In this document: in pieces, positions 1 through 5,014 of the stretch | Layout: each line of letters begins with the position of its first letter | Position numbering within the stretch: the stretch's first letter is position 1 | Assembly (NCBI GenBank): GCA_030837265.1 | Contig: JAUPKV010000044.1 | Location: forward strand, 1 to 10,240 | Length of the DNA: 10,240 nucleotides | From: Methanobacteriota archaeon | GTDB lineage: Archaea; Halobacteriota; Methanosarcinia; Methanosarcinales; Methanosarcinaceae | Direction of reading: 5' to 3' | The notes under the pieces: generated by a model | The model's database searches: none | Seen by the model: the letters and a program-made list of their open reading frames with translations, nothing else | Told to the model about the DNA's origin: nothing | Made by a program: the position numbers and the translations under genes

Positions 1-15
1 CTCAGCCCGATAAAC

Positions 16-297
16 TCAATTTCCGTCATTCAAAGTAAAATAAGGTATACTTACGATTATTTTCCTTCTTTCGAGGTCAATATTGTACAGATCCTGAAAG
101 TGCATTGTTGCAGCACCACATGCTGATGAACTGTAAAATCCGGAATTGGAATTTTTCTCATGGCTGAAACGAAGAGGCTTATAGGTACTACAAAGGGAAT
201 AGGATACAAGACACTGCAGGTAATTTCTTGTCCAGTTTAAAGGGCGAAGCTATCTGACGATACGGCAGATGAGGAAGTTTTTACTAACTGTTTTCAT
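16..297 (-). CDS. Small unknown gene with in-frame TAG (pyrrolysine readthrough candidate, or pseudogene)
   Basis: I do not recognise this product. An ATG at 297-295 overlaps the TGA of the upstream gene by one base (TGATG), the usual arrangement for translational coupling. The frame reads MKTVSKNFLICRIVR, then TAG at 252-250, then 77 uninterrupted codons to a TGA at 18-16, 93 positions in all if the TAG is decoded. The part after the TAG looks like protein, with a Cys/Ser/Tyr-rich middle and an end reading DLYNIDLERRKIIVSIPYF. No ATG, GTG or TTG follows the TAG until Met69, so a simple later start does not rescue it. In Methanosarcina, TAG can be decoded as pyrrolysine; that this happens here is inference. 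The alternatives are a nonsense mutation in a decaying gene, or a chance open frame. No family, signal peptide or membrane segment is evident. Confidence 0.4.
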
Positions 298-662
298 CAG
301 CCTTCACATTTACTGGGATTTGCGATTTCCCTTTTAAGAACCTGTACCCAATCAGGAGTTTGTATACCAGGGTACTCATAGCCTAAAAGAAACACTTTAC
401 TGTATTCTTCTCCCCCAGATGGCATAGATCCGGTTACCTCATAGGTTGGAAAAGGAACTGAAAGGATACCCTTTACAGTTTCATCTTTTTCTAATTTTGT
501 AAGTCTACTCAGGTTGTCTGTAAAAAGAACATCCTGAGAGTTACTTGCAGTCACTATAGGTATTGTACGGATTGAGCTATATTGGTAGGATTCTATCACA
601 ACAAATCCCAGTACAAGTTCTTTCCAGATCATTGGTTTGTTCTGATCGGTCGCTTCTTCCAT
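297..662 (-). CDS. Hypothetical protein, 121 aa
   Basis: This is an unknown cytoplasmic-looking protein with no signal peptide or membrane segment. The longest open frame begins at a TTG at 674, but I prefer the ATG at 662-660 because a GGGGGA Shine-Dalgarno-like tract lies just before it, overlapping the TTG candidate. The chosen product starts MEEATDQNKPMIWKELVLGF and ends near NPSKCEG. Its middle contains an alternating beta-type pattern (RTIPIVTASNSQDVLF) and a Gly/Ser loop (GSMPSGGEE), suggesting a small mixed alpha/beta fold, but no catalytic motif is visible. Its TGA overlaps the ATG of the next minus-strand frame by one base, so the two are probably co-translated. A TATA-like element at 731-740 would give a leader of about 50 bases. 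The coding call rests on length, a ribosome site and coupling rather than on a known family. Confidence 0.6.
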   Translation of the reverse strand: MEEATDQNKPMIWKELVLGFVVIESYQYSSIRTIPIVTASNSQDVLFTDNLSRLTKLEKDETVKGILSVPFPTYEVTGSMPSGGEEYSKVFLLGYEYPGIQTPDWVQVLKREIANPSKCEG

Positions 663-730
663 GTTATCCCCCAAAATTGTTGTGTTTCTATAGGATTAAG
701 TTGTTCCAATAGGATTTAAGCTTAAAGAGA

Positions 731-740
731 GATATAATCG
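731..740 (-). promoter_or_regulatory. TATA-like box for the 121-aa gene
   Basis: On the minus strand this reads CGATTATATC. It is the best TATA match upstream of the gene starting at 662 and predicts a transcript start near 710. The downstream leader carries two near-identical short segments on the plus strand (ATAGGATTAAG and ATAGGATTTAAG, around 688-719) of unknown meaning. The promoter is placed by position and composition only. Confidence 0.35.
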
Positions 741-849
741 TAATCAATGAGCTCATTTATTCAAGACAATAATTGAGCAAATCATAGGGAAGATCCTTTC
801 AATCATCTAGCTACAAGACTGATAAAAATACACAAAAAATAGGAAAATT

Positions 850-883
850 GAATTCTCATACAGTGATCAGCTGATGGGAATTC
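850..883. repeat. Imperfect inverted repeat, about 34 bp
   Basis: The arms are GAATTCTCATACAG (850-863) and CTGATGGGAATTC (871-883). The reverse complement of the right arm is GAATTCCCATCAG, so the arms match apart from one substitution and one extra base. The loop contains TGATCAG. It could form a hairpin or bind a dimeric regulator. It is not followed by a T-tract, so it does not look like a terminator. Confidence 0.4.
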
Positions 884-1151
884 GGCACAAGGTGTCTGTT
901 CGCTTGCATAAGTATGTTAATAATTACTAAAAACGATATATAACTACCCGAATTTAAATTTTAATAATCATGATATTCTCATTGATGTTGAAATTTTCAA
1001 TCGGATTGATCACTCAAATTCTCAGTTCTTTTTCATTTTTCTTTGATTCAAATTGAATTAATTCCTTTAAAGACTATATTTTCTGATCTGAACAATGACA
1101 ATATATAGCAATGTAATAAACTACTACCTATATAGTATATTAGGAAAATCT

Positions 1152-1160
1152 CTATATAAT
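1152..1160 (+). promoter_or_regulatory. TATA box for the 70-aa gene
   Basis: CTATATAAT preceded by a purine-rich GGAAAAT stretch resembles an archaeal BRE/TATA pair. It predicts a transcript start near 1180 and therefore a leader of about 140 bases, which would contain the whole 20-bp repeat array before the start codon at 1323. Confidence 0.45.
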
Positions 1161-1200
1161 TAGACGACAACTATATTATGTCGAGAGAACCACGAGCACA

Positions 1201-1300
1201 AAGGGAGTAAAATAAGCATAAAGGGAGTAAAATAAGCATAAAGGGAGTAAAATAAGTATAAAGGGAGTAAAATAAGCATAAAGGGAGTAAAATAAATACA
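1201..1300 (+). repeat. Five tandem 20-bp repeats with Shine-Dalgarno-like cores
   Basis: Five consecutive 20-base units with consensus AAGGGAGTAAAATAAGCATA fill this interval. Units 1, 2 and 4 are identical, unit 3 has one change (TATA for CATA at its end) and unit 5 diverges in its last bases (ATACA). Each unit contains AGGGAG, which can pair with the anti-Shine-Dalgarno end of 16S rRNA, followed by in-unit TAA triplets and no ATG. The segment immediately after the array, which holds the true ribosome site (ATAAAAGAGGTGAAATAAAA), looks like a diverged sixth copy. The array therefore appears to have grown by duplication of the gene's own ribosome-binding region. A 20-bp period is not divisible by three, which argues against a coding repeat. 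Confidence 0.9.
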
Positions 1301-1307
1301 TATAAAA

Positions 1308-1313
1308 GAGGTG
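1308..1313 (+). promoter_or_regulatory. Ribosome binding site of the 70-aa gene
   Basis: GAGGTG lies nine bases before the ATG at 1323 and matches the archaeal AGGAGGTGAT consensus better than the AGGGAG cores of the upstream repeats. It fixes the start of the 70-residue gene. Confidence 0.7.
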
Positions 1314-1322
1314 AAATAAAAA

Positions 1323-1535
1323 ATGGAAAATTTAAGGAACCTGATCATCGAGAACGTTTCGATGTTCAACAGAGCATTTCCGAACAGGTTCTGCCATAGT
1401 CGGGATGTCATTTTTGCAATCTCATATGACTATAAGTTCACATACGGACAGATAGAAAACGAGATTGAAAAGATGGTCCATGAAGGAGTCCTTGATGCAG
1501 GACACAACGACTGGTGCGAAATAAAGATCCTGTAA
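1323..1535 (+). CDS. Small conserved-looking protein, possible winged-helix fold, 70 aa
   Basis: I do not recognise a named family. The start at 1323 is well supported by GAGGTG. The sequence begins with a helix-like stretch (LRNLIIENVSMF), continues with RFCHSRDVIFAIS, and then has FTYGQIENEIEKMVHEGVLD, which looks like a recognition helix followed by the 'G-hydrophobic-hydrophobic' turn often seen at the end of winged-helix DNA-binding domains. The tail DWCEIKIL could be a wing strand. The protein has two cysteines (about positions 24 and 65) but no zinc motif. A DNA-binding role is inference from this pattern only. It has its own TATA box and a long leader carrying five tandem repeats, so expression may be controlled after transcription. 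No neighbour shares its strand closely. Confidence 0.72.
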   Translation: MENLRNLIIENVSMFNRAFPNRFCHSRDVIFAISYDYKFTYGQIENEIEKMVHEGVLDAGHNDWCEIKIL

Positions 1536-1635
1536 GGGAACGAAGAAAATCCGGAAATAACAAAAAATCCGGAAACTAATAACCAATGCACGACGACACG
1601 AAATCAATAGACTTTAAAGAGAAATACATTAGAAA

Positions 1636-1672
1636 GAGAAATTTCATAAGATTTCTCCAGAAATACTTTTTT
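1636..1672 (+). terminator. Weak hairpin and T-tract after the 70-aa gene
   Basis: GAGAAAT (1636-1642) and ATTTCTC (1651-1657) form a perfect 7-bp stem with an 8-base loop, followed after a short spacer by a run of six Ts. It lies between two convergent genes. The stem is AT-rich, so the T-run may matter more than the hairpin. Confidence 0.3.
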
Positions 1673-1690
1673 ACTAAAAATCTTCTAATC

Positions 1691-2434
1691 TTAAAGAATA
1701 CTTAAAAGCGGGCATTCTGTATAGTTGCCTTTCTTCTGGTAATATCTTTTAGCATGCTCCACAAGCAGGGCATGATATTCCTGATAAATCTCTAAATCTC
1801 CGGGTATGCTCTCTTCAAAAAGTGCCTTGATTTCACTATAGGATGCCTTTTCATCGACAAGTCCAATGTTTGTTACTATCCTTCTGGTGTAAGAATCAAC
1901 TACAAATGATGGTTGTTTGAATGCATAAAGCAGTATCGAATCTGCAGTTTCGGGACCTACGCCTTTTAAAGAAAGCAGGTCTTCCCGTAAGGGTGTACTG
2001 CCTTCAAGTCCTTTAAACCAGAGGACAAGAGCTTTCAAGCGTTTAGCTTTTTGATTATAATAACCTGCTGGCTTTATAGCCTCTTTTAAAACTTCCGGAT
2101 CAATGAATAATACTCCTTCAGGGTTAAGTGCATTCAGATTTCTCAGATTGAAAAGAGCTTTTTCAACCTGAGTCCAGCTCGTATTCTGAGTTAGCAAAGC
2201 TCCGCATATAATCTCAAACTGTTGTTCTCTGGTTTGCGGGTAGGTATAATCTCCCGGATGATACCCACGGATAGAACCGGTTTTTGTAGGATTTGTCCCA
2301 CCAGCTTCATGAAGCTCTGTAAGAGGCCACCATCCCTGAGGGCCATATGAATCAAAAAGGTAGTTGAAGATTTTAAGGACAATGGGATTGCAATCTGATT
2401 TTCCGAAATTGGGATTTTGGGCATTTTTTTTCAT
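1691..2434 (-). CDS. HhH-GPD DNA glycosylase, endonuclease III/MagIII-like, 247 aa
   Basis: A predicted base-excision repair glycosylase that removes damaged (probably alkylated) bases. The family core begins with FEIICGALLTQNTSW (73-87). A helix-hairpin-helix, LKGVGPETADSILLYA, follows at 156-171, and the catalytic aspartate is D180 in FVVDSYTRR. At the position of E. coli endonuclease III Lys120 this protein has Glu162, so it is likely a monofunctional glycosylase without lyase activity, as in MagIII-type 3-methyladenine glycosylases. The C-terminal four-cysteine iron-sulphur motif of endonuclease III is absent; only one cysteine (241) remains. Residues about 38-71, between GWWP and the core, form an extra Gly/Thr/Tyr-rich segment (TNPTKTGSIRGYHPGDY) that I do not expect in standard relatives. 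The ATG at 2434 has AGGA upstream. The substrate is inferred. Confidence 0.88.
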   Translation of the reverse strand: MKKNAQNPNFGKSDCNPIVLKIFNYLFDSYGPQGWWPLTELHEAGGTNPTKTGSIRGYHPGDYTYPQTREQQFEIICGALLTQNTSWTQVEKALFNLRNLNALNPEGVLFIDPEVLKEAIKPAGYYNQKAKRLKALVLWFKGLEGSTPLREDLLSLKGVGPETADSILLYAFKQPSFVVDSYTRRIVTNIGLVDEKASYSEIKALFEESIPGDLEIYQEYHALLVEHAKRYYQKKGNYTECPLLSIL

Positions 2435-2498
2435 TTCAATTCCTGATCACGTTATTAAAACAAAAAAATCGATTTGACATGAAAAGTGTACTGTGAAA

Positions 2499-2508
2499 GT
2501 ATAAAAAG
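2499..2508 (-). promoter_or_regulatory. TATA box for the DNA glycosylase gene
   Basis: The minus strand reads CTTTTTATACTTTC across this site, a good archaeal TATA element. It predicts a transcript start near 2478 and a leader of about 45 bases before the ATG at 2434. Confidence 0.45.
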
Positions 2509-2660
2509 GTGCCAACTCAGACATTCCAAAAGCATCTGTGAATGTATGGAATTCGGTATATGATCAACTACTAAGCCTAAAATTAGCACTTACCTTCTCC
2601 TGATTCGCAAATAAATACTTTATGCAGCCAAATAACATGCTAACACACTAACGTTTAAAA

Positions 2661-2670
2661 TATTTAAATA
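2661..2670 (+). promoter_or_regulatory. TATA box for the secreted protein gene
   Basis: TATTTAAATA lies about 45 bases before the ATG at 2710. A transcript start near 2690 would leave a leader of roughly 20 bases, just enough for the strong Shine-Dalgarno site at 2696-2704. Confidence 0.5.
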
Positions 2671-2695
2671 CTTATTATAAGCAGCGAAAAAAATT

Positions 2696-2704
2696 AGGAG
2701 TGAT
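2696..2704 (+). promoter_or_regulatory. Strong ribosome binding site
   Basis: AGGAGTGAT is nearly the full complement of the archaeal 16S 3' end (AGGAGGTGAT) and sits five bases before the ATG at 2710. It firmly sets the start of the secreted protein. Confidence 0.8.
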
Positions 2705-2709
2705 GAAAA

Positions 2710-3837
2710 ATGAAACCAATTCACAGGACAACAATTGCGTTTAGTCTTTACCTTGTAATTCTATTTCTAATTGTAGGAACAGCCACTGCGGGCTATGCCT
2801 GTCCTGAACACCCGGTGATAGATGCCAGGTTAAAGCATGTACCATATAATATCAACGGCGTTTTTACAACCGTTTCAGGTATCACCTACAACTCCTCGTC
2901 CGGAATGTTTGCCGAAAACAACCCGGGAACGGTTTATACCGTCACTCAGTATGACCGGTTGTTTAAGATCAGGGGCATCTCCGGCTCTCCTTTGTTCTTT
3001 GCGATTGACGATTCACATGCTACTCATTTTTTCAGCCATAAAAAGGAAGGGAATGCTACGGTGTTCCGAAGCGGTATCATTGAATCAAATAATGTTTTCT
3101 CAATGAGGATGCTCAATAGTTCAGGTGGAGTTGTTACAGCCCAGACAGCTCTGGCAGTTCGTAACGGAAAGTCAGTTCCACATGACAGAACGAAAAGCCC
3201 GAACATCACTGGAACGTGGACAACTGCCCAGAACAGCGTTTATCAGATAAACAACCAGGAAGGAAACGTGTTTTCAGGTAAAATCACCGCAAGTGGGAAA
3301 ACAACATCCACAAAGCTTGCCGGATATATAGACATGATTAACGGGGACGGGACAGTAAAGATTGTTATGCTCTGTGAGAAAGGCAACCTCATTTTAGGCA
3401 ATATAAACGTAAGCACGCATAATATTACCATTCCCTATGTTCTCTATGCTGACGGCAGAGTCTCATCCTCACCACTGACTGAGGGCGCAGCAGAATGGGC
3501 GAGAAATAACACATCTTACAACGTGACCCAGGAACACGTCACCGTTTTGAATAGTAAAGGAATTTCTGGAAGTATTTTGAAACAGGTCTGGTTGTTGTCG
3601 GTATCTGATGAGAATACCGGAAAGTATAATCTGACATCCACTACCGAAAACAACACAATCGCCGGCATTGTCCAGGGAGGGAATTCATTTATCGAGTATT
3701 CTCAAAAGACCGGATTAGTCCTCGGTTTTGTTACAGGAAAAACTAAATATGATTTCCGTGGTGGAAGTGAATTAGCAGAATCCTCAATCCATAATTTGAA
3801 GCAGAAGGAAGGAAAAAAATCAAAGCACTTGTATTAA
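2710..3837 (+). CDS. Secreted, probably glycosylated beta-rich protein of unknown function, 375 aa
   Basis: A predicted exported protein with no recognised family. The N-terminus MKPIHRTT followed by a hydrophobic core (about 9-26) and TATAGYAC looks like a signal peptide with cleavage near residue 28; Cys31 makes a lipid anchor conceivable, but the lipobox is poor. The mature part is rich in Gly, Ser, Thr, Asn and alternating beta patterns, and carries eleven N-X-S/T sequons, as in archaeal surface proteins. NITGTW at 165-170 followed by SVYQINNQEGNVFSGKI suggests a lipocalin-like or similar beta-barrel start. LAGYIDMINGDG...GNLILGNI (203-232) and IAGIVQGGNSF...TGLVLGFV (317-341) look like two copies of one beta motif. 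The tail is basic (KQKEGKKSKH) and there is no C-terminal membrane segment. Being transcribed alone, it gives no functional clue from neighbours. Confidence 0.8.
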   Translation: MKPIHRTTIAFSLYLVILFLIVGTATAGYACPEHPVIDARLKHVPYNINGVFTTVSGITYNSSSGMFAENNPGTVYTVTQYDRLFKIRGISGSPLFFAIDDSHATHFFSHKKEGNATVFRSGIIESNNVFSMRMLNSSGGVVTAQTALAVRNGKSVPHDRTKSPNITGTWTTAQNSVYQINNQEGNVFSGKITASGKTTSTKLAGYIDMINGDGTVKIVMLCEKGNLILGNINVSTHNITIPYVLYADGRVSSSPLTEGAAEWARNNTSYNVTQEHVTVLNSKGISGSILKQVWLLSVSDENTGKYNLTSTTENNTIAGIVQGGNSFIEYSQKTGLVLGFVTGKTKYDFRGGSELAESSIHNLKQKEGKKSKHLY

Positions 3838-3863
3838 AGACGGATACGAAAAATTAATTTTAG

Positions 3864-3891
3864 AAATTCCCTTGAAAGAGGGAATTTTTTT
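3864..3891 (+). terminator. Hairpin plus T-tract terminator between convergent genes
   Basis: AAATTCCCT (3864-3872) and AGGGAATTT (3879-3887) form a perfect 9-bp stem with a 6-base loop, and the right arm runs into a seven-base T tract ending at 3891. It follows the secreted protein gene by 26 bases. On the other strand it is followed by a TTAATTTTT stretch, so it may also end the protease transcript. Confidence 0.65.
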
Positions 3892-3939
3892 AACTCTTAA
3901 TTTCATTTAGATTTTTTTGCTATGGAATAACCCATACAT

Positions 3940-3983
3940 CTTAAAATTTACATATATCTTAAAATTTACATATATCTTAAAAC
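3940..3983. repeat. 18-bp tandem repeat overlapping a stop codon
   Basis: CTTAAAATTTACATATAT occurs twice in tandem (3940-3957 and 3958-3975) and a third copy begins at 3976 (CTTAAAA). The third, partial copy lies in the last codons of the protease gene. On the minus strand each unit encodes the gene's own ending Leu-Arg-Tyr-Met-stop, so the repeat is a duplication of the gene's 3' end. The unit length equals six codons and keeps the frame. Confidence 0.85.
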
Positions 3984-4898
3984 GTCTCCAATAGAATCGA
4001 CGTACTCGATTCTGATTCCCACGTTAGTCTCAATGTACTCTTTTGCATCTGCAACTTCCGGTTCTCTCTCAATAAGAGTAATGCCACCATAATGCCTTTC
4101 TACCAGTTTATATGTGACAAGCTCACTATTTTCCCCGGGAATCAGGAAAAGAGTTTTGCCGCCTGCTTTTGCTGCCTGGGCTTTTTCCAGGACTCCACCA
4201 ATTGCACCGACATTACCTTTGTCATCTATAGTGCCCGTAAGTGTGATGCTGTTATTGAGTTTGGTTTTATTATCCAGGGCGGAAATCGTAAGAAGGGTCA
4301 TCAGAGCTCCAGCGCTGGGACCATCGACACCCGGAACTTGACCTTCTGCCTGTACGCCGAAAATAACGTCACTGCTTGATAATGCTTTTCCGGTCTTGTT
4401 CTCGGCTACGTAAACAGCAGTATTTGCAGCATCCTGAAAGACCACACCCATAAGAGGGGTCGTCTGGACCAGCACGCGGCCTTTTCCTGGCCTGACTTCT
4501 ACAGAGAGATTCATCAGGGTACCTTCTTCAGAAACCGATCGCCTGCCAAAGGGATCTGTCGGATCCTGCTTGACTTTCTGGAAGACTGCAGGTCCCTGGA
4601 GGGTTGCGAAACCTTCTAAGCTTGCAGGAGACATCCTGGAGCTGTTTTCAAGTTCGTAAACTTTTTTGCGATAGTAGTCCAGTTGTGAAGAATAAGATTT
4701 AAACGACTCATTATCCTGGTTTAATTGCTCCTTAAGGTTTTCGTTCTCCTTTTGAAGTTCATTTATCTGCCCCTGCATTTCCTGAACCTGCCCTTTTTCA
4801 AGGGACGGATGTTCCTCGACCAGGATAAAATAAGCATTTGCAACAAGTGAAAAGACCAATAGGAAAATAAGAAATCTTGATTTGATCTTACTTACCAT
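3966..4898 (-). CDS. Membrane-anchored S16 (Lon-like) serine protease, COG1750 type, 310 aa
   Basis: An archaeal serine protease with a Lon-type catalytic domain but no ATPase part. Residues 8-26 form one N-terminal membrane segment or uncleaved signal; residues about 33-85 are a predicted coiled coil (QINELQKENENLKEQL). The protease fold follows. VDGPSAG at 191-197 provides the nucleophile Ser195, and GVLEKAQAAK provides Lys239, 44 residues later; E. coli Lon has Ser679 and Lys722 (43 apart). The remaining Lon-like signature TGTIDDKGNVGAIGG (221-235) is intact. The membrane orientation is inferred, with the protease domain probably outside the cytoplasm, and a role in envelope protein turnover is likewise inferred. 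The ATG at 4898 lies within one copy of a duplicated 20-bp element and overlaps a ten-codon upstream ORF, so translation may be controlled. The stop codon overlaps an 18-bp tandem repeat. Confidence 0.88.
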   Translation of the reverse strand: MVSKIKSRFLIFLLVFSLVANAYFILVEEHPSLEKGQVQEMQGQINELQKENENLKEQLNQDNESFKSYSSQLDYYRKKVYELENSSRMSPASLEGFATLQGPAVFQKVKQDPTDPFGRRSVSEEGTLMNLSVEVRPGKGRVLVQTTPLMGVVFQDAANTAVYVAENKTGKALSSSDVIFGVQAEGQVPGVDGPSAGALMTLLTISALDNKTKLNNSITLTGTIDDKGNVGAIGGVLEKAQAAKAGGKTLFLIPGENSELVTYKLVERHYGGITLIEREPEVADAKEYIETNVGIRIEYVDSIGDVLRYM

Positions 4899-4920
4899 TA
4901 TTGACTACCCCAGATCTCAT
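4888..4920 (-). other. Ten-codon upstream ORF overlapping the protease start
   Basis: On the minus strand ATG at 4920-4918 opens MRSGVVNNGK and stops with TAA at 4890-4888, inside codons 3-4 of the protease. An AAGGG core stands about seven bases before its ATG, which is at least as good a ribosome site as the GGGGT before the protease ATG. It might act as a leader peptide or a coupling device. It is short enough to arise by chance. Confidence 0.3.
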
Positions 4921-4944
4921 CTATTTACCCTTATTGACTGCCCC
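4892..4944. repeat. Direct repeat of 20 bp around the protease start codon
   Basis: TTACCATTATTGACTACCCC (4892-4911) and TTACCCTTATTGACTGCCCC (4925-4944) match at 18 of 20 positions, 33 bases apart. The first copy contains the protease start codon and its weak ribosome site on the minus strand. In the second copy the corresponding ATG is changed to AGG, so it looks like an inactive duplicate of the translation start. Confidence 0.75.
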
Positions 4945-4992
4945 GGATGGTTAAGCTCCTTCCTTTTTGAAGTAAATTCTGGAATGACAGCA

Positions 4993-5005
4993 ATATATTT
5001 AAAAT
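4993..5005 (-). promoter_or_regulatory. TATA box for the protease gene
   Basis: The minus strand reads ATTTTAAATATATTG, a strong TATA element just past the cysS stop codon. It predicts a transcript start near 4972 and a leader of about 75 bases that includes the purine-rich GGAAGGAG (4956-4963), the duplicated 20-bp element and the upstream ORF. It argues that the protease need not depend on cysS transcription. Confidence 0.5.
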
Positions 5006-5014
5006 AATGGTTAT

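Larger units (their letters stand above)
663..1150. other. AT-rich intergenic stretch without a supported gene
   Basis: Only very short open frames occur here (18 codons or fewer among those I checked by hand), none with a convincing ribosome site. It holds the promoter and leader of the minus-strand 121-aa gene at its left end, an imperfect inverted repeat at 850-883, and further TATA-like tracts (for example GATATATAA near 932-940). No tRNA-like or riboswitch-like fold was recognised by eye, and a non-coding RNA cannot be ruled out. Confidence 0.5.

Noticed and set aside
151..240. Short plus-strand frame starting MAETKRLIGTTKG
   Set aside because: It has only about 26 codons, no Shine-Dalgarno site, and lies antisense to the longer coupled minus-strand frame.
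872..892. GAATTCGGCACAAG resembles the EcoRI cDNA cloning adaptor GAATTCGGCACGAG
   Set aside because: One base differs, and the GAATTC belongs to a natural inverted repeat. Nothing nearby suggests vector sequence or a join, so chance similarity is more likely.
1201..1300. CRISPR array
   Set aside because: The units are directly adjacent 20-mers with no spacers between them, so this is a simple tandem repeat.
1160..1411. Minus-strand frame of 83 codons with repeated Tyr-Phe-Thr-Pro-Phe-Met residues
   Set aside because: It is produced by reading the 20-bp repeat array backwards and overlaps the better supported 70-aa plus-strand gene. It has no ribosome site.
1541..1580. Direct repeat AAATCCGGAAA after the 70-aa gene
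   Set aside because: It is only about a dozen bases, seen twice, with no associated structure; too short to interpret.
4092..4379. Plus-strand frames opposite the protease gene
   Set aside because: They are antisense shadows of the conserved Lon-like catalytic domain, without ribosome sites.
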